This document shows, one piece after another, positions 48,154 to 57,872 of a stretch of DNA of 64,000 nucleotides; position 1 is the first letter of the stretch, and every line of letters starts with the position of its first letter. The position numbers and the translations under genes are program-made. Source of the stretch: Gammaproteobacteria bacterium (lineage in GTDB: Bacteria > Pseudomonadota > Gammaproteobacteria > Enterobacterales > Alteromonadaceae); the NCBI GenBank assembly GCA_018825965.1, contig JAHKAA010000019.1, positions 1 to 64,000 on the forward strand. Direction: 5' to 3'. Under the pieces are notes generated by a model. That model was not told where the DNA came from. It worked only from the letters and a program-made list of their open reading frames with translations, and did not search any database.

Positions 48154-49563
48154 ATGTCTGCATCTACAGTACTGAGTTTTATCAAAGAGAACGACGTAAG
48201 ATTCGTTGATTTACGCTTTACAGATACCAAAGGTAAAGAACAACACGTGACTATTCCAGTCAGCCAGATCAACGAAGATTTCTTTGAAGACGGCAAAATG
48301 TTCGACGGTTCCTCTATTGCCGGCTGGAAAGGTATTAATGACTCAGACATGATCCTGATGCCTCAGGCCGACACCATGTTACTGGACCCGTTTTCAGAAG
48401 AAACGACAGTAAACATCAGCTGTGACGTGATCGAACCAAGCACTATGCAAGGTTACGAGCGTTGCCCACGTTCTATCGCTAAACGTGCTGAAGAGTACCT
48501 GAAATCTACCGGTATTGCTGACACTGTATTGTTTGGACCTGAGCCAGAATGGTTCATGTTTGATGACGTGCGTTTCAAAAACACTATGTCTACTGCATTC
48601 TTCGCTATCGATTCAGCAGAAGCTGCATGGAACTCAGATAAAGTATACGAAGGCGGTAACAAAGCTCACCGTCCTGGTATCAAAGGCGGTTACTTCCCGG
48701 TACCACCAGTAGATCAACACCACGATATCCGTAGCGCCATGTGTGTGGTGCTGGAAGAAATGGGTCAGGTCGTTGAAGCTCACCACCATGAAGTGGCTAC
48801 TGCGGGTCAGAACGAAATCGCAACCCGTTTCAATACCTTAACTAAAAAAGCTGATGAAATTCAGGTTCTGAAATACGTGATCCACAACGTAGCTAACCTG
48901 TACGGCAAAACTGTGACCTTTATGCCAAAACCACTGGTTGGCGACAACGGTTCAGGTATGCACTGTCACCAGTCATTAGCAAAAGATGGTGTCAACCTGT
49001 TTGCTGGTGATAAATATGCTGGTTTGTCTGAAACTGCGCTGTACTACATAGGCGGTATCATCAAACATGCTAAATCAATCAATGCCTTCACTAACCCTTC
49101 TACCAACTCGTACAAGCGTTTAGTGCCACACTTCGAAGCTCCTGTGATGCTGGCTTACTCAGCCCGTAACCGTTCAGCTTCTATCCGTATTCCACTGGTA
49201 CCAAGTGCTAAAGCACGTCGTATCGAAGTGCGTTTCCCGGATCCGGCAGCGAACCCTTACTTAGCTTTCGTAGCTCAGTTAATGGCTGGTTTAGATGGTA
49301 TTCAAAACAAGATCCACCCAGGCGATGCCATGGACAAAGACTTGTATGACCTGCCACCGGAAGAAGAAGCACTGATCCCTCAGGTTTGTGGTTCTTTAGA
49401 CGAAGCTCTGGATGCATTAGATGCAAACCGCGCTATCTATACGAAAGGCGGCGTAATGTCTGACGCGATGATCGATGCCTACATCGAATTGAAACGTGCT
49501 GAAGCCAAACGTGTTTCTGTCGCAGTTCACCCACTGGAATATGAACTGTACTACAGCGTGTAA
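48154..49563 (+). CDS. glnA: Glutamine synthetase type I
   Basis: Dodecameric enzyme that makes glutamine from glutamate, ammonia and ATP, and the main ammonia assimilation step. The 469 aa start [20 protein letters not shown] (GGAGGA 4 bases ahead). Blocks include [55 protein letters not shown] and the adenylylation loop [18 protein letters not shown] region, here [16 protein letters not shown] (Tyr target of GlnE). The beta-barrel residues are complete. An upstream ATG at 48112 is unlikely. Confidence 0.98.
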   Translation: MSASTVLSFIKENDVRFVDLRFTDTKGKEQHVTIPVSQINEDFFEDGKMFDGSSIAGWKGINDSDMILMPQADTMLLDPFSEETTVNISCDVIEPSTMQGYERCPRSIAKRAEEYLKSTGIADTVLFGPEPEWFMFDDVRFKNTMSTAFFAIDSAEAAWNSDKVYEGGNKAHRPGIKGGYFPVPPVDQHHDIRSAMCVVLEEMGQVVEAHHHEVATAGQNEIATRFNTLTKKADEIQVLKYVIHNVANLYGKTVTFMPKPLVGDNGSGMHCHQSLAKDGVNLFAGDKYAGLSETALYYIGGIIKHAKSINAFTNPSTNSYKRLVPHFEAPVMLAYSARNRSASIRIPLVPSAKARRIEVRFPDPAANPYLAFVAQLMAGLDGIQNKIHPGDAMDKDLYDLPPEEEALIPQVCGSLDEALDALDANRAIYTKGGVMSDAMIDAYIELKRAEAKRVSVAVHPLEYELYYSV

Positions 49564-49589
49564 TCCACCTATTAGTCTGTAGAATGATG

Positions 49590-49616
49590 AAAACCCGCGC
49601 CTGCGCGGGTTTTTCT
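49590..49616 (+). terminator. Terminator after glnA
   Basis: ACCCGCGC / GCGCGGGT with flanking A-run and T-run and a 2-base loop lies about 28 bases past the glnA stop codon. It suggests that glnL-glnG have a separate or read-through transcript. Confidence 0.85.
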
Positions 49617-49687
49617 TTGGCTGGAATTTGAGATCCCAGCCCGGACAGATTAGAGTGAATACAGCTGCACCCCTCATCCGGATTTAC

Positions 49688-50215
49688 ATGAACAAGCTGA
49701 TCCTTTTTTTTGTTTTACTCTGCACCACAGCATTTTGCACCAGCCTGTTTGCACAGCAGGTTTATGTCAGTGTTGATGAAAATGGCGTTCCCCTGTATTC
49801 AGACAAAGCCAGCGCAGGGGCTAAAAAAATAGAACTGAAAGTATCACTGCAAAGCCAACAGCCACAACAAGCCACTCAAATCGACCCTCTTGCCTCTTTA
49901 ACTGAGGAGGCACCACTTTATCAGTTGACCATATTGACGCCAGCTGCAGAAGACACAGTGATTTCCAATCAGGGGGAAGTGGTAGTTCAAAGCGACGTCA
50001 GCCCGGAACTTGCCGACCACCACAAATTACGTTTAGTGCTGGATAACAGTCAGCACAGCCCGCTGCAACAAAGTAGCAACTTCCGCTTACTTGGCGTTGA
50101 ACGGGGAGAACATCAACTTCAGCTGCAAGCCCTTGATCAAAACGGCAAGCTAATTGCAGAAAGTCCTGTCACAACCTTTTATTTACGTAAAACGACAATA
50201 GCTACACCAAAATAG
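49688..50215 (+). CDS. DUF4124-domain secreted protein
   Basis: From the ATG at 49688 (MNKLILFFVLLCTTAFCTSL) the 175 aa show a signal peptide ending SLFAQQ, then a DUF4124-like beta segment QVYVSVDENGVPLYSDKASA, a Gln-rich linker, and a C-terminal Ig-like half with QLTILTPAAEDTVISNQGEV and HQLQLQALDQNGKLI. DUF4124 proteins commonly sit next to glnA-glnL-glnG in gammaproteobacteria; role unknown. An upstream open frame from 49628 includes no signal peptide. Confidence 0.85.
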   Translation: MNKLILFFVLLCTTAFCTSLFAQQVYVSVDENGVPLYSDKASAGAKKIELKVSLQSQQPQQATQIDPLASLTEEAPLYQLTILTPAAEDTVISNQGEVVVQSDVSPELADHHKLRLVLDNSQHSPLQQSSNFRLLGVERGEHQLQLQALDQNGKLIAESPVTTFYLRKTTIATPK

Positions 50216-50315
50216 TGCGTTTTGACGGAGATCCGTCTGATTTTACAGTAGACTGTGAAATCAAAGCACCATTTTGGTGCGACAGGTGAGCGCAGTGACC
50301 CAAGAACAAAAGACG

Positions 50316-51380
50316 ATGGATTTTTCCACCACCGACTTTACCGATCAGCTCAGTACCGCCATTTTGGTGCTGGATAGCCAATTACAGGTGCAGTATTTTA
50401 ATACCGCCAGTTCGGCAATGTTTGGTGTGGGCGAAAAACGACTGGCGCAACAGTATTTTTTTACCTTGTTTCAATACACAGACTTAACCTCCAGTTTCTT
50501 TTTAACCGCATTGCAAAACCGGCAAGGTTTTGGAATCAGTGATGTGCAGGCAGTTTTACTGGATGGGCGGCATATTCTGCTGGATGTCACAGTGAATCTG
50601 ATTGAACAACCCCATTTAGCTTTGATGCTGGAACTACGGCAGGTGGATCAGCAACGTAAAATCAGTCTGGAAAGCCTGCAACAGCACCAGCATTTAGCAG
50701 CCCGTGAATTGATACGGGGTTTAGCCCACGAAATTAAAAACCCTTTAGGTGGTTTGCGCGGTGCGGCACAGTTGCTGGAAGAGTCGCTGAATGAGGATCA
50801 AAAAGAATACACTCAGTTGATTATTGCCCAGGCCGACCGGCTGCGTAATCTGGTCGATCGTTTATTAGGCCCCTACAAAGCCCCGAGTAAACAACTATCT
50901 AACGTGCATCAGGTGCTGGAACGAGTCAGCCAACTGGCTCAAATGGATAACCCGACTCAGGTGCAGTTTGTGCGCGATTACGATCCCAGTATTCCGGACT
51001 TTTCCTTTGATCCCGAATTGATAGAACAAGCCTTGCTGAACATAGTAGGCAATGCTCAGCAAGTGCTGACTGAAGGTGGCCAAATCACCTTACAAACCCG
51101 GATTTTAAATCAGCATACCATTCATGGTCGTCGTCACCGCTTAGTCGCAGCCGTCAAAGTGATAGATAACGGCCCTGGTATTCCACCTGAAATTAAAGAC
51201 ACCTTATTTTTCCCTATGGTCACAGGCAAACCCGGAGGTACAGGTTTGGGCTTGTCTATAGCTCAAACCCTGATCCATCAACATGGTGGCTGGATTGACT
51301 GCGAAAGCTGGCCGGGGCAAACCGCTTTTACTTTGTATTTACCGCTCAATAACTCTGGAGAAGAAGAATGCAGCAAGTAG
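50316..51380 (+). CDS. glnL: Nitrogen regulation histidine kinase NtrB (GlnL)
   Basis: Phosphorylates and, with PII, dephosphorylates NtrC. The 354-aa form from ATG 50316 starts MDFSTTDFTDQLSTAILVLD with a PAS domain. The H-box is RELIRGLAHEIKNPLGGLRG (His near residue 138), followed by the N and G boxes NIVGNAQQVL, VIDNGPGIPPEI and GGTGLGLSIAQTL. A GTG at 50295 with AGGTGAG upstream is an alternative start. No membrane span, as expected. It overlaps ntrC by 13 bases. Confidence 0.95.
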   Translation: MDFSTTDFTDQLSTAILVLDSQLQVQYFNTASSAMFGVGEKRLAQQYFFTLFQYTDLTSSFFLTALQNRQGFGISDVQAVLLDGRHILLDVTVNLIEQPHLALMLELRQVDQQRKISLESLQQHQHLAARELIRGLAHEIKNPLGGLRGAAQLLEESLNEDQKEYTQLIIAQADRLRNLVDRLLGPYKAPSKQLSNVHQVLERVSQLAQMDNPTQVQFVRDYDPSIPDFSFDPELIEQALLNIVGNAQQVLTEGGQITLQTRILNQHTIHGRRHRLVAAVKVIDNGPGIPPEIKDTLFFPMVTGKPGGTGLGLSIAQTLIHQHGGWIDCESWPGQTAFTLYLPLNNSGEEECSK

Positions 51381-52777
51381 TCTGGATTATTGATGATGAC
51401 AATTCGATCCGCTGGGTATTGGAAAAGGCGTTAGCCAGGGCAGATATTGCCTGCGAAAGTTATGCCTCTGCTGATTTGATGTTGCAACGTCTGCAGTATG
51501 AACAACCTACAGTGGTGGTATCCGACATTCGGATGCCTGGCACTGATGGTATGGCGCTGTTAACCAAGTTGCAGGAACTCTCCCCTGAATTGCCCGTGAT
51601 TATTATGACGGCGCATTCGGATCTGGACAGTGCAGTCAACGCCTTTAAAAAAGGCGCTTTTGAATACCTGCCAAAACCTTTTGATATCAATGAAGCTGTG
51701 TCGCTTATTCAGCGTGCTTTGGCACATAGTCAGGCGAAACAGCCAAAACAACAGGCTGTAGCACAAACCGAAGTACCGGAAATTATCGGTGAAGCACCTG
51801 CCATGCAGGAAGTATTTCGTGCTATTGGCCGCTTATCCCGCTCCAGTATCAGCGTGCTGATCAACGGTCAGTCCGGTACAGGCAAAGAGTTAGTGGCTCA
51901 TGCACTGCACAAACACAGTCCACGCTCAGAACAGCCTTTTATTGCGTTGAATATGGCGGCTATTCCAAAAGATCTGATTGAGTCGGAGCTGTTTGGTCAT
52001 GAAAAAGGTGCTTTTACCGGCGCTGCCAATTTACGTAAAGGCCGCTTTGAACAAGCAGATGGTGGTACTTTATTTCTCGACGAAATTGGTGATATGCCGC
52101 TGGACGTACAAACCCGTTTGTTAAGAGTGCTGGCTGATGGTCAGTTTTATCGTGTCGGTGGTCATCAGGGCATCAGCGTGGATGTACGCATTATTGCAGC
52201 CACTCACCAGAATCTGGAAATACTGGTGGCTGAAGGTAAATTCCGTGAAGATTTATTCCATCGCCTGAATGTGATCCGCATTCAGATTCCGGCGCTAAAA
52301 GATCGCAAACAGGATATTCCCAAACTGGCGCAACATTTCCTGCAGCAGGCAGCCCGTGAGCTGAATGTCGAAGCAAAAAATCTGGCACCTGAGACCGAAA
52401 AGTTTATAGCTCAGCTCGACTGGCCCGGTAACGTGCGCCAGCTGGAAAACAGCTGTCGTTGGTTAACCGTCATGGCCAGTGGCAAACAAGTGCTGTTATC
52501 CGACTTACCGCCTGAACTCACCAGTGCACCTAAAGTCATAGTAAGCTCCACAACAGGTGGTCAACAAAGCTGGCAAGATGCGTTGGCGGCCTGGGTCAGT
52601 CAAAAACTCAATGCGGGTGAAGAAAACATTCTGGCAGAAGCAGGTCCTGAATTTGAGAAGATTGTGCTGCAACAAGCGTTGCATTATACCCATGGGCATA
52701 AACAAGATGCAGCTAAACGTTTAGGCTGGGGCCGGAATACTCTGACCCGTAAGTTAAAAGAACTGAATATGGAATAG
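51368..52777 (+). CDS. glnG: Nitrogen response regulator NtrC (GlnG)
   Basis: Sigma-54 enhancer-binding activator for glnA and other nitrogen genes. The 469 aa have a receiver domain (phospho-acceptor Asp53 in [13 protein letters not shown]), an AAA+ domain with the Walker [15 protein letters not shown] and the sigma-54 contact loop GAFTGA in [20 protein letters not shown], and a C-terminal Fis-type HTH ([20 protein letters not shown]). Its likely targets in this window are the tandem sites before glnA. Confidence 0.98.
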   Translation: MQQVVWIIDDDNSIRWVLEKALARADIACESYASADLMLQRLQYEQPTVVVSDIRMPGTDGMALLTKLQELSPELPVIIMTAHSDLDSAVNAFKKGAFEYLPKPFDINEAVSLIQRALAHSQAKQPKQQAVAQTEVPEIIGEAPAMQEVFRAIGRLSRSSISVLINGQSGTGKELVAHALHKHSPRSEQPFIALNMAAIPKDLIESELFGHEKGAFTGAANLRKGRFEQADGGTLFLDEIGDMPLDVQTRLLRVLADGQFYRVGGHQGISVDVRIIAATHQNLEILVAEGKFREDLFHRLNVIRIQIPALKDRKQDIPKLAQHFLQQAARELNVEAKNLAPETEKFIAQLDWPGNVRQLENSCRWLTVMASGKQVLLSDLPPELTSAPKVIVSSTTGGQQSWQDALAAWVSQKLNAGEENILAEAGPEFEKIVLQQALHYTHGHKQDAAKRLGWGRNTLTRKLKELNME

Positions 52778-52807
52778 GGGATCTTCCCTTCCCCCTGCTC
52801 AGCTATA

Positions 52808-52843
52808 AAAAAACCAGCCAGATGGCACATCTTTCCATCTGGC
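52808..52843 (-). terminator. Terminator of the lipoprotein gene
   Basis: CCAGATGG / CCATCTGG with a 9-nt loop. On the minus strand the stem is followed by CTGGTTTTTTTAT. It lies just past the stop codon of the gene at 52865. Confidence 0.75.
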
Positions 52844-52864
52844 CGGCAGGAAATTGAATTGCGT

Positions 52865-53560
52865 TCAAAAGGGTTCGAGCGCAATTTCTATGCTTTTGTA
52901 ATACAACGAGGTTAAGCCTTCGTACCCTGAATCTGTGCCTACAAATACCCAGACTTTGCCTTGCCCATCACTGTATAAAGGAATGCGCTGACTGGTTGTG
53001 GTTTGTACTGTTTTTTCAGCGAATGCAGAACCATCACAGGCTGCACCTTGCGCTGCAACATTGCCTATCACTTTGGCATGACTGCCTGATTGTGACTGCT
53101 GCCCCTTGTCCAGGTTTAAATAGTAACCCTCTTGTTTGGGTTCTTTGTCGCCGTAACCAAACTTCAGATATACGCTTTCACCTGGTGCGCCCCCTACTCC
53201 GGCACAATCAACACCTGCATTGGATAAAAAACTCAGGCGAACCCTGGCGTAATATTTAGTGGAAGGTTCCAGCCCGGAAAACTGGTTTTTCAGAAACATA
53301 AACAAATCGTCACTGCGATTCATACCAGAGAGGTAAAATCCTTTAGTTGATGTCTCACCCGGCAAAGTGCGGATCCCCGACTCCAACTGGTAAATAGCTG
53401 CATTGTCGGCAGGATAATCAGAAAAGCCAGCCGTCCAGCCCTGAGCTCCGGAGTTGAAATTAAAATTGTAGGCTTTGTCCTGACCTGATATCAGCTCCAC
53501 ATCACAGCCTGAAAGGAACAACCCACTAAAAACCATTACAAAAGCCAAACGCTGCATCAT
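52865..53560 (-). CDS. Putative outer-membrane lipoprotein, unknown function
   Basis: From ATG 53560 (MMQRLAFVMVFSGLFLSGCD) a lipobox LSGC gives lipidated Cys19; the next residues are DVEL, so export to the outer membrane is possible. The rest looks like one beta-rich domain of about 210 aa with NFNFNSGAQGWTAGFSDYPA, typical of carbohydrate-binding jelly-roll domains, with two disulfide candidate pairs. AAGGAG lies 4-7 bases ahead of the two adjacent ATGs. I do not recognise the family. Confidence 0.75.
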   Translation of the reverse strand: MMQRLAFVMVFSGLFLSGCDVELISGQDKAYNFNFNSGAQGWTAGFSDYPADNAAIYQLESGIRTLPGETSTKGFYLSGMNRSDDLFMFLKNQFSGLEPSTKYYARVRLSFLSNAGVDCAGVGGAPGESVYLKFGYGDKEPKQEGYYLNLDKGQQSQSGSHAKVIGNVAAQGAACDGSAFAEKTVQTTTSQRIPLYSDGQGKVWVFVGTDSGYEGLTSLYYKSIEIALEPF

Positions 53561-53698
53561 CGATCTCCTTTTTGCTGCCTTGAGTCTAAGGGCAAGAAAA
53601 AGTGAGGCTGTGACCATTTGTAATGGTTAGGTTGGCAAAAGTTACCGGATACAACCAAAGGTAAAACCAGCCGCTGGGTACGGCTGATTTATGCAGTA

Positions 53699-54916
53699 TT
53701 AAGCAAAAGGCTGCTCAATACTGACTGCAGGTTCTGTAAACCAGCGAGGGCCAGCAGTTGTCATGTAAAAATGATCCTCCAGCCGCACGCCAAATTCATC
53801 AGGCACACAGATCATAGGCTCGTTACTGAAACACATACCCGGCGCCAGTAAAGTCTGTTCATTACGCACCAGGTAAGGGCCTTCATGAATATCCATGCCT
53901 ATGCCATGGCCAGTTCTGTGCGGTAAACCGGGCAGTGCATAATCCGGCCCTAAACCAAAAGCTTCTATCACTTCGCGTGCAGCCACATCCACCAGACCAC
54001 AAGCCATTCCGGGCTTTGCAGCATTAAAAGCCGCGGCCTGAGCGGCTTTTTCCACAGCCCAGATTTCGCGCTGACGTTCTGAGGGAGTGCCAAACACATA
54101 ACTGCGGGTGATATCAGAGACATAACCCAATAAACGACAACCCGTATCTATTAACACCATATCGCCGCTTTCAAGATGTTTTGGTGTTTTCACGCCATGT
54201 GGATACGCTGAATCAGGTCCAAACAACACAATACAAAAATACGAGCCACTGGCCCCTACTTTGCGGTGTGCTTCATCAATAAAAGCTTCCACTTCAGAGG
54301 TGCTGATGCCTTCATACAAGATACTGGCGACGGCTTTATGCACTGCCAAAGTCATATCCATAGCCCGCTGCATAATGGCGATCTCAGCTTCTGATTTCTG
54401 AGCTCTACAGCCTTGCGTAATGACTTTGCCACTGACAATCTGTTGCTGTGGGTTGGCCTGACGTAAGCCTTCGAAAATAAAAAATGCGCTGCTGTCATCC
54501 AAAGCCAGCACTGGCTTTGGCTTATTGCAACATTGCTTCAGGGCATTGAGCATGAGTTGATACGGGTTTTCATCTTCATGCCAGCCCAGCACTTCGCCCT
54601 GCACCACCTGAAAACCGCTGAGCGTAGGAATTTCAAACACAGGGCTGATATACAAGAGTTCACTTTCAGCCGACCCTTCTGCAAATAGCAGAGCCCCCAC
54701 TAACCTTTCACTGGCATACCAGACTGTGCCTGTGAAGTAACTTAAATTAGTGCCGGCATTCAGGTACAAAGCATCAATGCCGTGCTGACGCATCAGTTGC
54801 TGCGCTTTTTTGATCCTGGACTGGTATTCCGCTAGTCCTATAGGCTGAACACCCTCCGTCATTGATCTTAAGCTGTCCAGCGCCTGTTGTTTGGTTTGAC
54901 CACCTATCTGACTCAT
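53699..54916 (-). CDS. M24-family metallopeptidase (Xaa-Pro dipeptidase/aminopeptidase type)
   Basis: Cytoplasmic dinuclear-metal peptidase acting on Xaa-Pro bonds. The start at 54916 (MSQIGGQTKQQALDSLRSMT) has GGAG upstream; 405 aa. The N-terminal creatinase-like domain (IDALYLNAGTNLSYFTGTVW) is followed by the pita-bread domain. Metal ligands are visible in order: Asp in VLIDTGCRLL, Asp in SDITRSYVF, His in HRTGHGIGMDIHEGP, Glu in FSNEPM and Glu in VRLEDHF. The exact substrate is not determined. It is divergent from the LysR gene. Confidence 0.92.
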   Translation of the reverse strand: MSQIGGQTKQQALDSLRSMTEGVQPIGLAEYQSRIKKAQQLMRQHGIDALYLNAGTNLSYFTGTVWYASERLVGALLFAEGSAESELLYISPVFEIPTLSGFQVVQGEVLGWHEDENPYQLMLNALKQCCNKPKPVLALDDSSAFFIFEGLRQANPQQQIVSGKVITQGCRAQKSEAEIAIMQRAMDMTLAVHKAVASILYEGISTSEVEAFIDEAHRKVGASGSYFCIVLFGPDSAYPHGVKTPKHLESGDMVLIDTGCRLLGYVSDITRSYVFGTPSERQREIWAVEKAAQAAAFNAAKPGMACGLVDVAAREVIEAFGLGPDYALPGLPHRTGHGIGMDIHEGPYLVRNEQTLLAPGMCFSNEPMICVPDEFGVRLEDHFYMTTAGPRWFTEPAVSIEQPFA

Positions 54917-55013
54917 GATGCACTCCGCTTTTAAACTGATGTGTTGAGTATGCGACTGTGACTGCATGAATTAAAATGATATAAACTCAACAACCCATGA
55001 ATTGAGCTCATCC

Positions 55014-55907
55014 ATGTTGCCACCACTAAAAGCACTGCAGGCTTTTGAAGCCACAGCCCGACTAAAAAGCTTCAGCAAAGCAGCAGAGCAGTTATTTGTC
55101 ACACAAAGCGCTATTAGCCATCAGGTGAAGCAGTTGGAAGATTTTATCGGCCAGCCTTTGTTGCTGCGGCAAAACAAAAGTGTAGAGCTGACCCAGTCTG
55201 GCGATATGCTGTATTCAGTGGTGCGGGATTGTTTTGTCCGGCTGAACTCTGTCACTCAGCATTTATTAAACCAGCCTCCGGTGCAGTTAAAAATTCTGGC
55301 ACAAACTTCTATTGCAGTGGAATGGCTGGCGCCCCGGCTGGAACTCTTTAAACAGCGCTACCCACAGCTGGATACCTTATTGGATATGGCCTCTATGGCG
55401 CACCACGCCGATGCAGAGCAATACGATATGATCCTTGGCACCTGGCCCGCCCCTGCCGGTTTTGTCAGCCGGCAATTACGCACTGAGTTTTGGTACCCGG
55501 TGTGCGCGCCGGCCCAGTTTCAGTTGTTAACTGGCACAGAAGCAGCAGAGCTACTGGATTACCCATTGTATAGCTCTGAAACAGGTGAAGACTGGCAGTT
55601 ATGGTGTCAGCATCAACAACTGCGAAGCCCTGCGGCTTTGCAGCTGCGTTATGTCAATCTGGCGTTATTGGCAACTAAAGCCGTTAGTTGTGGCAGTGGC
55701 TTTGCATTGTCGAATGATTTTATTGCCGGACCTGCAGTAGCTGCAGGTCAGTTGATTGCCTTGCGTCAGTTTAGTTATCAGTTGCCCTGGGGCCAGTACC
55801 AGCTGCATTACAAAGCCGACAGTGTGCAAGCTACTGCAGTAGAACAGTTTATTCAGTGGCTGACAGAACAACTGCAGCCACAAGAGGTTCAGAATTCAGT
55901 GCGCTGA
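55014..55907 (+). CDS. LysR-type regulator (GcvA-like)
   Basis: The 297-aa protein from ATG 55014 begins MLPPLKALQAFEATARLKSF, with an N-terminal winged-helix (KAAEQLFVTQSAISHQVKQL, recognition helix) and the periplasmic-binding-fold effector domain. This start pattern (PPLKALQAFE) is typical of GcvA-like regulators. It lies divergently from the M24 peptidase gene with a 97-bp gap that could hold its operator, so the peptidase is the simplest candidate target. Its last 19 bases overlap the next, convergent gene. Confidence 0.9.
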   Translation: MLPPLKALQAFEATARLKSFSKAAEQLFVTQSAISHQVKQLEDFIGQPLLLRQNKSVELTQSGDMLYSVVRDCFVRLNSVTQHLLNQPPVQLKILAQTSIAVEWLAPRLELFKQRYPQLDTLLDMASMAHHADAEQYDMILGTWPAPAGFVSRQLRTEFWYPVCAPAQFQLLTGTEAAELLDYPLYSSETGEDWQLWCQHQQLRSPAALQLRYVNLALLATKAVSCGSGFALSNDFIAGPAVAAGQLIALRQFSYQLPWGQYQLHYKADSVQATAVEQFIQWLTEQLQPQEVQNSVR

Positions 55908-56404
55908 GCGTAGGCCCGCCAGAACATCACACCACAGATTAAAAACATAAAAGCCAGCACCAGCGGCAGACTATTCCACTTTTGCATCACAATAATGTTG
56001 TCCTCTGGCCACAGCAGCTTTTTATTGGTCGCCGCAGAGCGGATACCGTGGATGGAAAAATCACCCACTTTATTTTCAATAAAAAATATCAGCTGATTTT
56101 CTTTGTTTAAAAAACCATATAACTGCTGGGTATTGTCGCAATCCTGTCTGTCCTGCAGAGGCAACCATTCGGTCGATAAGCTGCTTTTTAAATAAATAAT
56201 ACCTTTGCGATCCGCTCCGGCATCACAGCTCATGCCACTTAAAACAGCAGGAACCTGCAATAAATCGGAGCCATCACTTTGCACTGTGTATTTGGGAAAC
56301 CAGACAAAAACGGCCACTGCGGCAGCTGCAAGCAAAAAACTGAACAGACTGCTCCATTTTAAACGCCGCAAACTCCAGTTCAGATAAGACAGGCTTTTTT
56401 TCAT
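55889..56404 (-). CDS. Two-span membrane protein, unknown function
   Basis: The 171 aa have a basic N-terminus (MKKSLSYLNWSLRRLKWSSL), a first span (about 20-36), a periplasmic beta-like domain of about 110 aa with two cysteines (GMSCDAGADRKGIIYLK, DRQDCDNTQ), and a second span near the end (SLPLVLAFMFLICGVMFW). No family recognised. It converges with the LysR gene with a 19-base overlap. No strong ribosome-binding site (GGGGTGAAGCG is close to the ATG). Confidence 0.7.
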   Translation of the reverse strand: MKKSLSYLNWSLRRLKWSSLFSFLLAAAAVAVFVWFPKYTVQSDGSDLLQVPAVLSGMSCDAGADRKGIIYLKSSLSTEWLPLQDRQDCDNTQQLYGFLNKENQLIFFIENKVGDFSIHGIRSAATNKKLLWPEDNIIVMQKWNSLPLVLAFMFLICGVMFWRAYAQRTEF

Positions 56405-56511
56405 CGCTTCACCCCAAGACTGTAAAAGCCGCTAAGGTAGCAGTGTCGTGGGTTTTAGGAAAGCAGAAAACAATCTTGCGTCTGATCAGTAAGCCTTTTC
56501 CCTCTGCATAA

Positions 56512-56545
56512 AAAAACGGCAGCCTGTTAAGCAGACCGCCGTTTT
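56512..56545 (-). terminator. Terminator after the CpxP-like gene
   Basis: AAAACGGC / GCCGTTTT with a 17-nt loop, followed on the minus strand by a T-run (TTTTTTTATGC). It lies 13 bases past the stop codon. Confidence 0.75.
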
Positions 56546-56558
56546 CTAAGACTACAAA

Positions 56559-57026
56559 TTAAGACTTAGCTTCTGCTCTGGCTTCTGCCTTTGCTTTGGC
56601 TTTTTCCTGCCATTTCTGTTGGCGTTCTGCCTGTTTAGCTTTTTGTTCAACCGTCAGTATCTGGTTGATCTCAAACTGTAATTTGGCGCGGGCCACTTCG
56701 TGATCCAGTCTGTCTTTTTGTTTGGACTCTAATAAAGCCCGTACCGCTGCTTCATCAAAATGATCAGCTTGAACCAGGGCTTTTAACTGATCCATTTCTG
56801 GTTTTGCTTCACCCCGCTTTGGCATAGTGGCGCGGTGTTGTTCCATCAGAGTTTTGATCTGAGTTTTTTGCGCTTCGGTTAAATCCAGGCCTTTTAAGGC
56901 TTTCATATGGAAGCCGGCTGCCGGGCCATGGTCTTGATGACCACGTTCAGGACCTGCAAAGCTGCTGATGCTGGTTGCGGCAACTAAACCACTGAATAAT
57001 AATGCAATCACTGTAGAATGTTTCAT
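56559..57026 (-). CDS. cpxP: Spy/CpxP-family periplasmic chaperone
   Basis: Periplasmic dimer that senses or binds misfolded envelope proteins and dampens CpxA. The start is the ATG at 57026 (MKHSTVIALLFSGLVAATSI), which gives a signal peptide and has GAGGAAAG upstream. About 155 aa with the two LTxxQ-type motifs LDLTEAQKTQIKTLMEQH and ILTVEQKAKQAERQ, all-helical, with a very Lys/Ala-rich tail. The cpxP name follows from its divergent position to cpxRA; Spy is the other reading. Confidence 0.88.
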   Translation of the reverse strand: MKHSTVIALLFSGLVAATSISSFAGPERGHQDHGPAAGFHMKALKGLDLTEAQKTQIKTLMEQHRATMPKRGEAKPEMDQLKALVQADHFDEAAVRALLESKQKDRLDHEVARAKLQFEINQILTVEQKAKQAERQQKWQEKAKAKAEARAEAKS

Positions 57027-57081
57027 AGTGTCTTTCCTCGTTTGGGCTGTATTGCGACAGTGATAGCTTACGACACTGAAT

Positions 57082-57119
57082 GCAAAGCAGCGCAAAGCCA
57101 ACGTAAAGGTTGTGTAAAG
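57082..57119. promoter_or_regulatory. Phased CpxR-type repeat array in the cpxP/cpxRA intergenic region
   Basis: Four GYAAAG repeats lie at 57082, 57092, 57103 and 57114, spaced 10, 11 and 11 bases, all in the same direction. The two right-hand copies (GTAAAGGTTGTGTAAAG) match the CpxR box GTAAA-N5-6-GTAAA. They lie between the divergent cpxP and cpxR genes. Confidence 0.7.
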
Positions 57120-57176
57120 GACTGCAACAAGATGGCCTTGTCTTTTACACTGGCAAAAAAACAGCCCGGAGCTGAA

Positions 57177-57872
57177 ATGACTTCTATATTGATGATTGAT
57201 GATGATGTAGCTCTGACCCAACTGGTGGCGGAATACCTGCAGCTGGATGGTTATCAGTTTACGGCTGTGCATCAGGGGCCTGAAGGTCTTGAACTTGCCA
57301 AATCCAACACCTTTCAATTGGTATTGTTAGATATTATGTTGCCCGGTATGGACGGTTTAACTGTGCTGAAGCAATTGCGCCAGCACAGCTATTGCCCTGT
57401 GCTGATGCTCACAGCCCGGGGGGATGAAATTGACAGGGTGGTGGGCCTGGAGCTGGGTGCTGATGATTATCTGGCGAAACCTTTTAGCCCAAGAGAACTG
57501 GTGGCGCGCATTAAAGCTATTTTGCGCCGGGTCGAATTGGTGCAACAACAACAGCAACCTCAAGCCAGTTCCTTGCAGGTGAATCAGTTGAAACTCGATA
57601 GCGCCAAACGCCAAATCTGTGTGCTGGATAACCCTTTGGTGTTAACAGCCACCGAATATCAAATTCTTGAGCTATTAATGCGCCATGCCGGTGATGTGGT
57701 CAGTAAAGAAGATTTAAGCCAGTTGGCTTTAGGAAAAAGACTACAGCTGTACGATCGCAGCCTGGATATGCATATCAGCAATATCCGCAAAAAAATTGCT
57801 CAGTATGATGAAGGTGAAAAAATTCAGACCTTAAGAGGTTTAGGTTATCTGTTACTTCAGGGTGAGAACTGA
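57177..57872 (+). CDS. cpxR: Envelope stress response regulator CpxR
   Basis: OmpR/PhoB-family activator. The start at 57177 (MTSILMIDDDVALTQLVAEY; GGAG 7 bases ahead) is preferred over the longer open frame. The 231 aa have a receiver domain (phospho-acceptor Asp52 in LVLLDIMLPGMDG) with the LMLTARGDEIDRVVGLELGA block and a winged-helix domain with LTATEYQILELLMRHAGDVV and LDMHISNIRKKI. It shares its last base with the cpxA start. Confidence 0.95.
   Translation: MTSILMIDDDVALTQLVAEYLQLDGYQFTAVHQGPEGLELAKSNTFQLVLLDIMLPGMDGLTVLKQLRQHSYCPVLMLTARGDEIDRVVGLELGADDYLAKPFSPRELVARIKAILRRVELVQQQQQPQASSLQVNQLKLDSAKRQICVLDNPLVLTATEYQILELLMRHAGDVVSKEDLSQLALGKRLQLYDRSLDMHISNIRKKIAQYDEGEKIQTLRGLGYLLLQGEN

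Noticed and set aside
57027..57317. Long N-terminal extension of the CpxP-like gene
   Set aside because: It would run over the cpxP/cpxR intergenic region and its repeat array; a signal peptide begins at 57026.
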